43,759 bases of DNA from CAZEHS01 sp964649745 (GTDB lineage: Bacteria; Bacillota; Clostridia; Peptostreptococcales; Acidaminobacteraceae): the NCBI GenBank assembly GCA_964649745.1, contig CAZYQI010000027.1, positions 1 through 43,759 of the forward strand, given 5' to 3'. Below the pieces are notes generated by a model. The model was not told the DNA's origin. It saw nothing but the letters and a program-made list of their open reading frames with translations, and ran no database searches. Positions 34,536-43,371 of this stretch are shown one piece after another (position 1 is the stretch's first letter; every line of letters starts with the position of its first letter). Position numbers and translations under genes: made by a program.

Positions 34536-34562
34536 GTTATAAATCCTCATCGAGGTGATTTC

Positions 34563-35045
34563 ATGAACTATTTTCTATACGTCATTCCCTATATCTGCTT
34601 TTTTATGATCCTCTCCGAACGTTTCACCACAGAGGCGTTTATCGTTTCTCTGCCCGCCGTTTTCGTTGTTCATCACTTTTTTTCGCCGCACCGGAGTTGG
34701 ACTGGGTCACTTCAAAACAAACGTCGGATCGCCGGGCTTTGGGTCCTTTTTGTCGGCATTCTTTTGAAAGAAATTGTCAAGGCAAACGTTCAAGTTGCTG
34801 CCATTGTTCTCAGTCCCTCAATGACGGTTTCTCCCAGGGTAACACCCTACGTAACGCGACTCCGCTCGCCAAAAATGATGGCGGCCTTAGCAACTGCCAT
34901 TACGCTTACCCCCGGCACCATGACCGTGGATCTGAAGGGACAAACCTTTTCTATTCACTGCTTGAACGACTGGTATGCTCAAGGCTTGGAGAACAACCCC
35001 CTGGAGCCCATTCTTGAAAAACTGGAGGAGCTGAGTTATGAGTAA
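34563..35045 (+). CDS. mrpE: Na+/H+ antiporter subunit E (MrpE/MbhA-like)
   Basis: 160 residues from the ATG at 34563 (GAGGTG upstream); an open frame further upstream crosses the promoter and is not used. Two or three membrane helices are followed by a cytoplasmic domain. MrpE landmarks are VLFVGILLKEIVKANVQVAAIVLSP, a TLTPGTMTVDL-type strand (ITLTPGTMTVDLKG) and a His-containing segment (FSIHCLNDWY). It is an accessory subunit of the multi-subunit cation/proton antiporter. First gene of the sigma-54 operon; it overlaps mrpF by 8 bases. Confidence 0.92.
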   Translation: MNYFLYVIPYICFFMILSERFTTEAFIVSLPAVFVVHHFFSPHRSWTGSLQNKRRIAGLWVLFVGILLKEIVKANVQVAAIVLSPSMTVSPRVTPYVTRLRSPKMMAALATAITLTPGTMTVDLKGQTFSIHCLNDWYAQGLENNPLEPILEKLEELSYE

Positions 35046-35304
35046 TTTATTGTTAGGGTCCGCCGTTATTTTGGGAGCCGCCCTTCTTTTCAGCATGATC
35101 CGGGTAATGGTTGGACCAACCACCGGAGATCGAATGATCGCCATCACTGTCATCAGCACCAAAACCGTCACCCTGCTGGCCATTATCGCGCTTTTCATGC
35201 ATGAGGGGTATTTTTTAGATGTGGCTTTGGTTTACTGCATCATCAGCCTGACGGCTAATTTTTTCATTGCCCGCGAATTTTACGAGGGAGGATGCTCCCG
35301 ATGA
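35038..35304 (+). CDS. mrpF: Na+/H+ antiporter subunit F (MrpF/MbhB-like)
   Basis: 88 residues with three membrane helices. The MrpF hallmark RVMVGPTTGDRMIAIT, with the conserved Gly-Pro and Asp-Arg in the first loop, is intact, followed by ALVYCIISLTANFFIAREF. It is a small membrane subunit packed against MrpG in the antiporter. It overlaps mrpE upstream and mrpG downstream (ATGA). Confidence 0.92.
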   Translation: MSNLLLGSAVILGAALLFSMIRVMVGPTTGDRMIAITVISTKTVTLLAIIALFMHEGYFLDVALVYCIISLTANFFIAREFYEGGCSR

Positions 35305-35609
35305 TAGCTGCCGCCACCTTCGTTCTGATGAGCGCCGGACTTTTTTTCTTTCTGGTGGGCACCCTGGGGCTGCTCCGCTTTCCCGATGCCCTTACCCGTG
35401 CCCACGGCGCGGCTAAATGCGACACCCTGGGGGCACTGCTTTGCTTGCTGGGGTTAAGCCTGAATGCCGGAACCCTCGGCTCCGGGATTAAGCTTCTTTT
35501 AATTGTGGTTTTTCTATGGGTAGCAAACCCCACATCCACCCACCTGATCGCCCGGGGGATTCATCACCAGCACAACTCCGCAAAGGAGGCCACCGATGCT
35601 GACGTTTAA
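35301..35609 (+). CDS. mrpG: Na+/H+ antiporter subunit G (MrpG/MbhC-like)
   Basis: 102 residues from the ATG at 35301, chosen over an ATG at 35292 because GGGAGG at 35286-35291 is correctly spaced only for 35301 and the start overlaps the mrpF stop as ATGA. Three helices carry the MrpG signature FLVGTLGLLRFPDALTRAHG and KCDTLGALLCLLGL, then NPTSTHLIARG. It is a small membrane subunit of the antiporter. Confidence 0.92.
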   Translation: MIAAATFVLMSAGLFFFLVGTLGLLRFPDALTRAHGAAKCDTLGALLCLLGLSLNAGTLGSGIKLLLIVVFLWVANPTSTHLIARGIHHQHNSAKEATDADV

Positions 35610-35835
35610 GGCCCTCCTTGTATTGGTGATGATCGCCGCAGCTATTACGGCAGGGCTTTTAAGGAACCTGCTGGCGGTCGTCATCGTATTCACCGTGTAT
35701 AGCTTGATGATGGCACTGCTGTGGCAACAGTTGAACGCACCGGACCTTGCCATTACAGAGGCCGCTCTGGGGGCTGGTGTTACATCCATTCTGTTTATAT
35801 TGGCCCTGCGGCAAATGAGGAGGCATACCCCATGA
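35596..35835 (+). CDS. MbhD-like small antiporter subunit (DUF4040)
   Basis: 79 residues with two or three helices and the sequence APDLAITEAALGAGVTSILF, the characteristic stretch of MbhD proteins and of the C-terminal part of MrpA. In canonical bacterial Mrp systems this piece is fused to MrpA; here it is a free subunit, as in archaeal Mbh complexes. It overlaps mrpG by 14 bases and the next gene by 4. Confidence 0.88.
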   Translation: MLTFKALLVLVMIAAAITAGLLRNLLAVVIVFTVYSLMMALLWQQLNAPDLAITEAALGAGVTSILFILALRQMRRHTP

Positions 35836-36131
35836 GATCTTTTGCTGCCCTAATGATCACACTGAGCCTTGCCGCCCTGTTACTTACAGCGCTTCAAGAC
35901 CTGCCCCCCTTCGGCGAACCGGACAACCCACCCCACAATATTGTCATGACCCGTTATATTGAACAGGCGGGAGAGGAAACCGGAGCCGCCAACATTGTAA
36001 CAGCCATGATCCTTGATTACCGTGGGTTCGACACCTTCTTCGAGGCTACTGTCATCGCCTCCGCACTGCTTACCGTTCTGCCCATGTTTACAAAAGGGAG
36101 GAAATCGGATGATTACACCGATCAGTCTTGA
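35832..36131 (+). CDS. MbhE-like small antiporter subunit (MrpA C-terminal / MrpB N-terminal piece)
   Basis: 99 residues from the ATG at 35832 (ATGA overlap with the previous stop). Two helices flank the motif GAANIVTAMILDYRGFDTFFE, which is diagnostic for MbhE and for the corresponding C-terminal region of MrpA. The aspartate and arginine in LDYRGFDT are conserved in the family. It overlaps mrpB by 23 bases. Confidence 0.88.
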   Translation: MRSFAALMITLSLAALLLTALQDLPPFGEPDNPPHNIVMTRYIEQAGEETGAANIVTAMILDYRGFDTFFEATVIASALLTVLPMFTKGRKSDDYTDQS

Positions 36132-36534
36132 AATTGCCAGGGTACTGCTTCCCTTTATTCATCTTTTCGGTCTTTATGTGATGATTTTCGGTCATCTGTC
36201 CCCCGGTGGAGGCTTTGCGGGCGGAAGCATTTTAGGAGCAGGGATGATTCTTCAGCGAACACTGTTCAAACAAACGGGAGAAACCGGGCTTCCGCCCGGA
36301 AAGCTGCTATATAAAGCCCTCGCATGCTGCCTCTTATGCTATGGGATCTTAAAGTGCCTACACTTTTTCGGTTCCGTCTTCCCCGGCGGACTTCATATCC
36401 CCGTTGGGGTCCAAGGGGCCATTTTCAGCGGCGGAACCCTAATGCCCCTGAACATTCTCATTGGGCTGTCTGTGGCCATTACCTTTTATTTCATCGCCAA
36501 TCTATTTGAGGAAGGAATCTCAGACCATGAATAG
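36109..36534 (+). CDS. mrpB: Na+/H+ antiporter subunit B (MrpB/MbhF-like)
   Basis: 141 residues from the ATG at 36109 with GGGAGG upstream. Four helices carry the MnhB signature: LYVMIFGHLSPGGGFAGGSI with the HLSPGGGFxGG loop, then PVGVQGAIFSGGTLMPLNIL. It belongs to the MnhB/MbhF domain family, a core membrane subunit near the ion path. It overlaps mrpC by 8 bases. Confidence 0.92.
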   Translation: MITPISLEIARVLLPFIHLFGLYVMIFGHLSPGGGFAGGSILGAGMILQRTLFKQTGETGLPPGKLLYKALACCLLCYGILKCLHFFGSVFPGGLHIPVGVQGAIFSGGTLMPLNILIGLSVAITFYFIANLFEEGISDHE

Positions 36535-36901
36535 CCTTATGTCCCTGGACCCCATTCAGGCAGGGTCGCTGATCCTTTTTACCCTGGGGTTCGTTCTTCT
36601 GCTTCTCGATCAGAATCTTATCAAGAAAATTATCGGGATGAACATTATGGACACCTCGGTATTTCTGCTGTTTATCACCTTGGGCTATATCGATGGCCGG
36701 GACGCTCCCATCATTACCGGAACCTTTAAAGGGGTAAACGGATATGTGAATCCCATCCCCACCGGTCTGATGCTCACCGGCATCGTTGTCGCCGTCAGCA
36801 CCACCGCCGTTATGCTGGGTCTTACCATTCAGCTTCACCGCATCTACGGAACCATTGAGCTGAATGAGATCCTTCAACTCCGAAGGGAGGGCCGTTCATG
36901 A
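36527..36901 (+). CDS. mrpC: Na+/H+ antiporter subunit C (MrpC/MbhG, NuoK-like)
   Basis: 124 residues, three helices. It is homologous to NuoK of respiratory complex I: LIKKIIGMNIMDTSVFLLFI, then NPIPTGLMLTGIVVAVSTTA, where ALxLTxIVIxxA-type helices carry the conserved membrane residues. It bridges the small subunits to the large antiporter subunits. It overlaps the next gene as ATGA. Confidence 0.92.
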   Translation: MNSLMSLDPIQAGSLILFTLGFVLLLLDQNLIKKIIGMNIMDTSVFLLFITLGYIDGRDAPIITGTFKGVNGYVNPIPTGLMLTGIVVAVSTTAVMLGLTIQLHRIYGTIELNEILQLRREGRS

Positions 36902-38364
36902 ACAGCTATCCCTTAATCCTTCTGATGGTGCTGCCCCTGTCGGGGTTTATGCTGCTGCTGGTACCATCACGGTGGCGACACCCGTTCTCGTTAGCGACAC
37001 ACCTTTTCTGTGCAGGCCTTGCCGTTACCGGTTTTTTTCATGTGCAAAGTAGCGGCGGCTTTTTTGTCAACGCGGGCCTTTATCCCGCCCCGTGGGGCAT
37101 CGTGCTCAACATCGGCCCGGCCGAAGCATTTTTAACCGTTCTCTTCACCTCAGTGGCCACGGCCATAGTGGCACACAGTCGTTACGCGCTTCCCAGAGAA
37201 ACCCGTCCCGAGGCCCGATCCACCTATTACACCCTGTACCACCTGGCGCTGGCTTCTGTACTGGGGATTCTGATGACCGGAGACATTTTCACCAGCTTTG
37301 TCTTTCTGGAGGTTTCAGGTTTGACCGCCTGCGGAATGACGGTTGTGCGCGGGAGGGCTGATAGTCTTTACAGCGCCGTAAAATACATGGTTCTCGGCAG
37401 CCTTGGCTCCGGACTGATCCTTATGGGAATCGCCTACCTTTATGGGGTTACCGGCCATTTGAACCTAATCGCCATCGGCGACGCGCTTAATCAACATGCC
37501 GGGCGTTACCCCGCCATTATTCCGGTTACCCTGGCCCTGTTCATGACAGGTCTTGGCCTTAAAAGCGCCATTTTTCCGCTTCACAGTTGGCTGCCCGACG
37601 CCTACCAATGGGCGCCCACTCCAACCAGCGCCTTTTTTTCTTCTCTCAGCAGCAAGGCCCCTGCCATTTTGTTAATCAAGCTGCTGTTTGGCGTTTATGG
37701 CCCCTTGCTGGGGTCCGAACCCGCCGTACTCACCGCCCTAGCCGCTCTTGGCGCCTCTGGGATGCTGGTCGGTTCGTTGTTGGCCCGCCGTCAAAAGAAC
37801 CTTAAACGTCTGCTGGGTTACTCCTCCATTGCCCAGATGGGTTATGTTTTCTTGGGAATTGGACTGGGATCCGCTGTAGGCCTTGGGCTCGCTCTTTTTC
37901 ACATGGCTGCCCACAGCCTCTCCAAGGCCGTTGCTTTTATGGCCTCGGGAACGCTCTCCTCCCACACCGGCTCCGATAACCTCCTCTCCCTGAAAGGGAT
38001 AGGCGCTGAGGCACCCTTTACCTTGGGGGCATTTGCCATTTGTGCTTTTTCAATGACGGGCATTCCTCTTTTACCGGGTTTTATAAGCAAGTTCAATCTG
38101 GCCTTAGCCTCTCTTCAAACCGGGAAGCCGTGGTTTCTTCCGGTTATTTTACTCAGCAGCCTGCTGAACGCGTCCTATTACTTTCCCATTCTCATCGATG
38201 GTTTCTTTGGCGGATCTCCCTCCGCCGCTGGCTATACCAAACGGTCCGAAGCCTCCATTGGTGAGCTTTTGCCTCTGGCCGTCCTCTGCGTTTTTCTGAT
38301 TGGAACCGGTTTTTTCTCCGGTCCGATCCTAATTCTTCTTCAAGCCGGCTTTTTTTCAGGATAA
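36898..38364 (+). CDS. mrpD: Large antiporter subunit 1 (MrpD/MbhH, NuoN/M family)
   Basis: 488 residues with about 14 helices. The ion-path residues of the NuoL/M/N family are present: the helix-5 Glu in FVFLEVSGL, a helix-7 Lys in GLKSAIFPLHSWLPDAY, and a second lysine following APTPTSAFFSSLSSK. The KRLLGYSSIAQMGYVFLG segment marks helices 9-10. By position (eighth in an mbhA-H order) it equals MrpD/MbhH. Starts in overlap with mrpC. Confidence 0.9.
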   Translation: MNSYPLILLMVLPLSGFMLLLVPSRWRHPFSLATHLFCAGLAVTGFFHVQSSGGFFVNAGLYPAPWGIVLNIGPAEAFLTVLFTSVATAIVAHSRYALPRETRPEARSTYYTLYHLALASVLGILMTGDIFTSFVFLEVSGLTACGMTVVRGRADSLYSAVKYMVLGSLGSGLILMGIAYLYGVTGHLNLIAIGDALNQHAGRYPAIIPVTLALFMTGLGLKSAIFPLHSWLPDAYQWAPTPTSAFFSSLSSKAPAILLIKLLFGVYGPLLGSEPAVLTALAALGASGMLVGSLLARRQKNLKRLLGYSSIAQMGYVFLGIGLGSAVGLGLALFHMAAHSLSKAVAFMASGTLSSHTGSDNLLSLKGIGAEAPFTLGAFAICAFSMTGIPLLPGFISKFNLALASLQTGKPWFLPVILLSSLLNASYYFPILIDGFFGGSPSAAGYTKRSEASIGELLPLAVLCVFLIGTGFFSGPILILLQAGFFSG

Positions 38365-38397
38365 CGGTTACCGCCACCGCCATATTACGGAGGTTTC

Positions 38398-39846
38398 ATG
38401 AACGATTATTTACTTCTTCTTCCCATCCTTTTGCCTATCCTGGGAGCGTTCCTTCTGCTTTCGGGGCCCGGTCGCACAACAACGGGTCAAATGGTGTGCG
38501 TTCACCTGTTTACCGGACTTTCCTTCGTCGCCTCCCTGCTGCTGTACGGAAGAACGCCGTTTCACAGCCTCCATCTTTTAACGGTCAATCAGTTTCTGGA
38601 TCTTTATCTTCGCCCGGATCCTCTGGGCTCTGTTTTTTCTCTTTTAGCCGGTTTTCTGTGGATTCTTACAGGGATTTACGCCACCGAATACATGCGTCAC
38701 GCTGCCAACCGTCGACAGTTCTTTTTCTTTTTTCTTTTCACCTTGGGAATCGTCCACGGCATCGCGTTAGCCGGTAATCTGTTCACCCTCTACCTGTTTT
38801 ATGAGGTTCTAACCCTTTCCACCTTTCCCCTGGTGATTCACGCCGGTACGCCCAACGCTCTGAGCAGCGGACGTAAATACCTGATCTATTCCTTCTCCGG
38901 CGCCGCTTTTATTCTTTTAGGGATGCTTTTGCTCTACAGCCAGACAGGCTCCCTGGACCTGTCCCCCCAAGGAATTTTGCAGGGCGGCGTATACGATCCT
39001 CAAATGATATTTTTCAGCTATCTCAGCCTGTTCGCAGGCTTTGGCGTGAAAGCAGCCCTGGTTCCTTTTCACAGCTGGCTCCCCGCCGCCATGGTAGCCC
39101 CCACTCCGGTAAGCGCACTGTTGCACGCAGTAGCCGTTGTAAAATCCGGAATATTCTCACTCATACGGGTTACCTATTTTCTGTTTGGCGCAGTGGCTGT
39201 TCAAGCCTCAGGGGTTCTTCCCTGGATAACTCCCTTTGTCATCCTGACGGTTCTCCTGGGATCGCTGCTGGCCATGCAACAGGAAAACCTTAAGAAGCGA
39301 CTGGCCTATTCCACCATCAGTCAATTGGGATACATGCTCCTGGGCATTGTTTTGATGAATGGGACCGCCCTGGTGGGAAGTCTGATGCACCTGGTGAACC
39401 ATGCCTTGATTAAAATTACGCTCTTCTTCATCGTTGGCGCCCTCTACCATCAAAACGGAACGACCGTTTTGAAAGACCTTCGGGGAATTGGCAAGACATA
39501 CCCCTTAGTGATGATCTGCTCGGCTATACAGGCCTTTTCACTGATGGGGTTTCCCCCTTCCAACGGCTTTGTCAGCAAGTGGTTTCTCGCCAGGGGAGCC
39601 CTTCAGGAGGACAGTCTTTTCTTTGCCGTCGCTCTACTGCTCAGTGCGTTTCTCACAGCCGGTTACATGCTCCCCATCCCTGTTTACGCTTTTTTCCACC
39701 GGAGCACCACCCCTCGTGAAAATCTTCCCATGAGCCCGCTTCTGACAGCACCCATTTTAATTCTCACCGTTGCCGTCTGTGTATTGGGCCTGTACCCCAA
39801 TCCGGTGCTTCAATTTCTGGACGACGTCGTCCGTACCCTTTTATAG
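38398..39846 (+). CDS. Large antiporter subunit 2 (NuoM/MrpD family)
   Basis: 482 residues, about 14 helices, ATG with GGAGG upstream and 33 bases after the previous stop. It retains the helix-5 Glu (LYLFYEVLTL), the helix-7 Lys and His (GVKAALVPFHSWLPAAM), a further Lys (AVAVVKSGIF) and KKRLAYSTISQLGYMLLG. It is closer to NuoM or HyfB-like chains than to the first large subunit. In the Pyrococcus mbh cluster the hydrogenase genes begin at this place; here a second proton-pumping-type chain occurs. Confidence 0.88.
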   Translation: MNDYLLLLPILLPILGAFLLLSGPGRTTTGQMVCVHLFTGLSFVASLLLYGRTPFHSLHLLTVNQFLDLYLRPDPLGSVFSLLAGFLWILTGIYATEYMRHAANRRQFFFFFLFTLGIVHGIALAGNLFTLYLFYEVLTLSTFPLVIHAGTPNALSSGRKYLIYSFSGAAFILLGMLLLYSQTGSLDLSPQGILQGGVYDPQMIFFSYLSLFAGFGVKAALVPFHSWLPAAMVAPTPVSALLHAVAVVKSGIFSLIRVTYFLFGAVAVQASGVLPWITPFVILTVLLGSLLAMQQENLKKRLAYSTISQLGYMLLGIVLMNGTALVGSLMHLVNHALIKITLFFIVGALYHQNGTTVLKDLRGIGKTYPLVMICSAIQAFSLMGFPPSNGFVSKWFLARGALQEDSLFFAVALLLSAFLTAGYMLPIPVYAFFHRSTTPRENLPMSPLLTAPILILTVAVCVLGLYPNPVLQFLDDVVRTLL

Positions 39847-39856
39847 GAGGTCTCCC

Positions 39857-41863
39857 TTGTCCTTGCTTCTGATTCTTTGCGTTCCCTTCTGCGGTGCGTT
39901 CATCGCTTATTTTGTCGGGCGGGTTAACGAAGCCCTCCGGGACCGCATTGTTCTGGCTTTGGTCGGAGTTGTGGCGGCAGTGATCTTATTCATGGCTCCC
40001 GGTATTAAGGACGGCTCTTTGAGCCTTCATGTTCCTCAAATCATGGGCACCGGCCTAGATCTCAAAGTCGGACCGCTTCAATACCTGATGCTTCTCCTCA
40101 CAGCCGCTCTTTGGTTTATTTGCACTCTGTTTCTGACGCAATACGTTCCCAGTCGTCAAAACAGAAATCGGTTGCACTTCTTTCTGCTGATTACACTGGG
40201 GAGTGTTCTGGGCTTTTTTATGAGCGAAAACATCCTGAATATGTTCACTTTTTTTGAAATCCTTTCACTTTCAGGCTATTTTCTCATCATCCATGATGAA
40301 AGCTCCGAAGCCCATGAAGCAGGCAATCTGTATCTCACCCTGGCCATATTCGGCGGACTTTGTGCCCTTTTGGGCATCCTGATAGCCTACGAGGCCACTG
40401 GTTCGCTTCTCATTGACAGCATTGGACGTGGCCTGCTGCATCAGCCACTGGAGCGGGCCACCGTTGGCGCCCTTTTGTTTATAAGCTTTGCCATCAAGGG
40501 TGGAATCTATCCCTTTCATATCTGGTTGCCCAAGGCCTACAGCCACGCCCCAACCCCGGTAGCCGCCATTCTAACCGGGGTTTTATCCAAAACCGGCCTG
40601 TATGGTCTTTACATCACTCTGTCAACCATCGTTGGAACAGACCCCGCCTTTGGTTGGGCCGCCGTTATCTTAGGGGCTGTTACGTTTTGTCACGGCGGCA
40701 TTCTGGCACTGCTTCAGGGTAATGTAAAACGCCTTTTGGCCTACAGCAGCATGAGTCAGTACGGGCTGATTCTTCTGGGACTGGGCGCAGGGGTTCTGGA
40801 TGACCCCGCCAAAGGGGAGGCCATATCCGGTGCGTTTATCCACATGGTCTCCCATGGACTTTTTAAATCCCTGCTGTTTCTCAGCATTGGCTTGCTTTAT
40901 CTGAACTATGCGGAACTGGAGCTGTCTCTTATTCACGGCATTGCCCGTCGAAACACGGTGCTTTTGGGAGCACTCCTCATCGGTTCCTTCTGTGCCTGGG
41001 GGTTCCCCGGTTTTATCGGCGCAATCTCTAAGTCCTTGCTGCACCAGGGTGTTTCACACTGGGCTCGCACGCTTCCGCACTGGAAAGCTTTCTTGACAGA
41101 AGGTGTTTTCATTTTGGGCAGCACCCTTTCCACCGCGTACCTTATCAAGCTGGGAACGGCACTCCTCTTGGACCCCCTCAGTTCTCTCAGCGAAGCGCTG
41201 TGGATGAAACGGCAAAAGAGGGCCGCGCTTCCCATGGCCTTGTTAGCCGGGCTGATAGTAGTCGGTGGACTGATCTCGCAGCCCCTGGTACAGCTGGCAA
41301 GTCTTCACCGCTTCCCCGCCCCGTTTCCGTCCGCCCATATCCCCATCCGTCTTACCGACGCCCTGCTTCCGGTCATTTTAGGCACATTGGTACATTTGCT
41401 TATTACCCGACGCAAACTTCGGTCCGAGGATCAGGGCCAAGTCCATTACCCAGCCGTCGCCGATGGATGGCCCAGTCTGGAGCATCAGCTGTTTCGCCCC
41501 GCTTCCCGAAAAATTCTTAACGTCGCCGTTTATAGCGTCAGTGCCGCTGACACGGTACTGGCCCGTTCAGCTGCAGCCTTTACACATTTTTCCGCGACTA
41601 TCGACGCAGCATGGGCTCCTTGTGCCGACCCCACGACCTCTTCCACCCAAGATCCAAACCCACAGCCTCAACCGGGATCCCTTCCAAGTTCCAAACCATT
41701 ATCCCAAGAACAATCCACGACAACTCCAAAGTTGATCCCAAACTATCTGCACACCGCACAGATCTTCTTGCGAACCCTTCTGCCTGCTTTTTCCGGCCTT
41801 AGCTTCAGTATCTATTTGCTGGGTTTTTTCTTGGTCGTGCTGATGACGCTGCTGATAAAATGA
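39857..41863 (+). CDS. Large antiporter subunit 3 (NuoL/MrpA N-terminal type) with C-terminal extension
   Basis: 668 residues if started at TTG (39857), which has AGGAGG 6 bases upstream and follows the preceding stop by 10 bases; an ATG in the same frame at 39770 lies inside the previous gene. The antiporter core has the helix-5 Glu (MFTFFEILSLSGYF), helix-7 Lys (AIKGGIYPFHIWLPKAY), a lysine after APTPVAAILTGVLSK, and KRLLAYSSMSQYGL. After about residue 500 comes an extension with a basic loop, a polar Ser/Thr/Pro/Gln-rich segment (about 590-635) and a final helix. The length and final helix recall NuoL, whose C-terminus carries a lateral helix, but the Pro/Ser linker is unusual. Confidence 0.88.
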   Translation: MSLLLILCVPFCGAFIAYFVGRVNEALRDRIVLALVGVVAAVILFMAPGIKDGSLSLHVPQIMGTGLDLKVGPLQYLMLLLTAALWFICTLFLTQYVPSRQNRNRLHFFLLITLGSVLGFFMSENILNMFTFFEILSLSGYFLIIHDESSEAHEAGNLYLTLAIFGGLCALLGILIAYEATGSLLIDSIGRGLLHQPLERATVGALLFISFAIKGGIYPFHIWLPKAYSHAPTPVAAILTGVLSKTGLYGLYITLSTIVGTDPAFGWAAVILGAVTFCHGGILALLQGNVKRLLAYSSMSQYGLILLGLGAGVLDDPAKGEAISGAFIHMVSHGLFKSLLFLSIGLLYLNYAELELSLIHGIARRNTVLLGALLIGSFCAWGFPGFIGAISKSLLHQGVSHWARTLPHWKAFLTEGVFILGSTLSTAYLIKLGTALLLDPLSSLSEALWMKRQKRAALPMALLAGLIVVGGLISQPLVQLASLHRFPAPFPSAHIPIRLTDALLPVILGTLVHLLITRRKLRSEDQGQVHYPAVADGWPSLEHQLFRPASRKILNVAVYSVSAADTVLARSAAAFTHFSATIDAAWAPCADPTTSSTQDPNPQPQPGSLPSSKPLSQEQSTTTPKLIPNYLHTAQIFLRTLLPAFSGLSFSIYLLGFFLVVLMTLLIK

Positions 41864-41876
41864 GAAAGGTAAACCC

Positions 41877-43346
41877 ATGATATATGCTCCCGTTTCAGCT
41901 CTAATCCTGTTAGGGGTCAGCGGATGTCTGATTCCGTTTTTGTTTAAGGGGCGCCCCCTCTTGTATGCTTCTTTAACGGCCCATATTGCCGTCGCGCTTT
42001 TGCTGGCCACCTCCGCCTGGCACTTCCCAACCGATGCCGCCGGAACCATTGCTTTTGGCGGCGCTTATGCACTCCAAGGCTTTCGTGCCGATTGGGGTCC
42101 AACGGAGGTACTGCTTGCCGCCGGTTTCTCCACGGTTGCCGCCTTGATTCTATGGACCTCTATGTTTACCTTGCACAAATCCATTTCGGCACAGAGAATT
42201 CCTCTGTTTATCGGAATGTACCACCTTGCCCACCTTGCCGTCCTCGGCGTGGTTTTTTCCACTCACCTCTTCGGCAGCTTCATTTTATTGGAATTGTCCG
42301 GCTTTGCAGCCGCTCTGATGATTGTAGTGAAGGATCAGCCCAGCAGCCTTAAAACCGCACAAAAGTATCTTCTTTTTACCCTGGCCGGTTCAGGACTTCT
42401 TCTGGCCGGCATGACTATTCTCTATTCCTTAGCCGGTTCACTGGACATGACTGAGCTGAAAACTCTCATTCCAACACTTGCGGCAAAAAATAAATCCGCT
42501 CTGCTGGGGAGCCTGCTTTGCGTTACTTCGGGGCTGGGGATCAAGGGCGCCCTGTTTCCTCTCCACGTATGGCTTCCCGATGCCCACAGCAGTGCGCCCA
42601 CCCCTGCCAGTGCGCTGCTCTCCGCTCTGGTAATCAAGGCCCCGCCCCTCCTCCTTATCAAGCTGATGGCCTCTGTTTATGGACCCGTTTTACCTAACTC
42701 CCATCTGTTTTTTACAGCGCTTGCCTGTTCCGCGTCCGCCGGAATCCTCTATGCCTCCCTAGCAGCCAGAACCCAAAGCCATATCAAACGAATGGTGGCT
42801 TTCTCCTCCATCTCTCAGGTCGGCTACATCTTTTTAGGCATCGGGTTGGGAACGGCTGCGGGCACCGCCATGGCCCTTTACCATATGCTTGCCCACAGCC
42901 TGGCCAAGTCCATCATGTTCCTTGCCACCGGAGCATTCATTGAACAAACCGGTCGTCACGATCTTCCCGATTTCAAGGGGCTCGGTAAAGAAATGCCCTT
43001 TGTTATGGGCGCCTTCACCCTCAGCGCCTTCTCCATGATCGGCATCCCTATTCTCCCGGGGTTTATCAGCAAGTTTGCCCTGGCCCTGGCCGTCATCGAG
43101 GCCCACCGACCCGTTTACCTGTTGGTGCTTCTAAGCGCCAGCCTGTTAAGCGCGTATTACTACCTTCCCATCGTCATTAACGGCTACTTTGGCGAGGAGA
43201 ACCTGCTCGGCAAGATTCCCTTCTCCAAAATGAAGCCCCTCCCAGAGCTCGTGCCCCTGGCAGCGCTCTGTCTGTTACTGGTTGCAGCCGGCCTTTTCTC
43301 CGGCCGACTAATGGATATCCTCCTCGGGGGAATGATTACGGGATAG
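41877..43346 (+). CDS. Large antiporter subunit 4 (NuoN/MrpD family)
   Basis: 489 residues, about 14 helices, ATG with AAAGGT upstream, 13 bases after the previous gene. It has the helix-5 Glu (FILLELSGFAAAL), helix-7 Lys (GIKGALFPLHVWLPDAH), a Lys after SAPTPASALLSALVIK, and KRMVAFSSISQVGYIFLG. It resembles large subunit 1 closely (FKGLGKEMPF against LKGIGAEAPF, IPILPGFISKF against IPLLPGFISKF), so the two probably arose by duplication. Last gene of the operon, followed by a strong terminator. Confidence 0.9.
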   Translation: MIYAPVSALILLGVSGCLIPFLFKGRPLLYASLTAHIAVALLLATSAWHFPTDAAGTIAFGGAYALQGFRADWGPTEVLLAAGFSTVAALILWTSMFTLHKSISAQRIPLFIGMYHLAHLAVLGVVFSTHLFGSFILLELSGFAAALMIVVKDQPSSLKTAQKYLLFTLAGSGLLLAGMTILYSLAGSLDMTELKTLIPTLAAKNKSALLGSLLCVTSGLGIKGALFPLHVWLPDAHSSAPTPASALLSALVIKAPPLLLIKLMASVYGPVLPNSHLFFTALACSASAGILYASLAARTQSHIKRMVAFSSISQVGYIFLGIGLGTAAGTAMALYHMLAHSLAKSIMFLATGAFIEQTGRHDLPDFKGLGKEMPFVMGAFTLSAFSMIGIPILPGFISKFALALAVIEAHRPVYLLVLLSASLLSAYYYLPIVINGYFGEENLLGKIPFSKMKPLPELVPLAALCLLLVAAGLFSGRLMDILLGGMITG

Positions 43347-43371
43347 CCGGTTACAATCATTTTTAATAACA

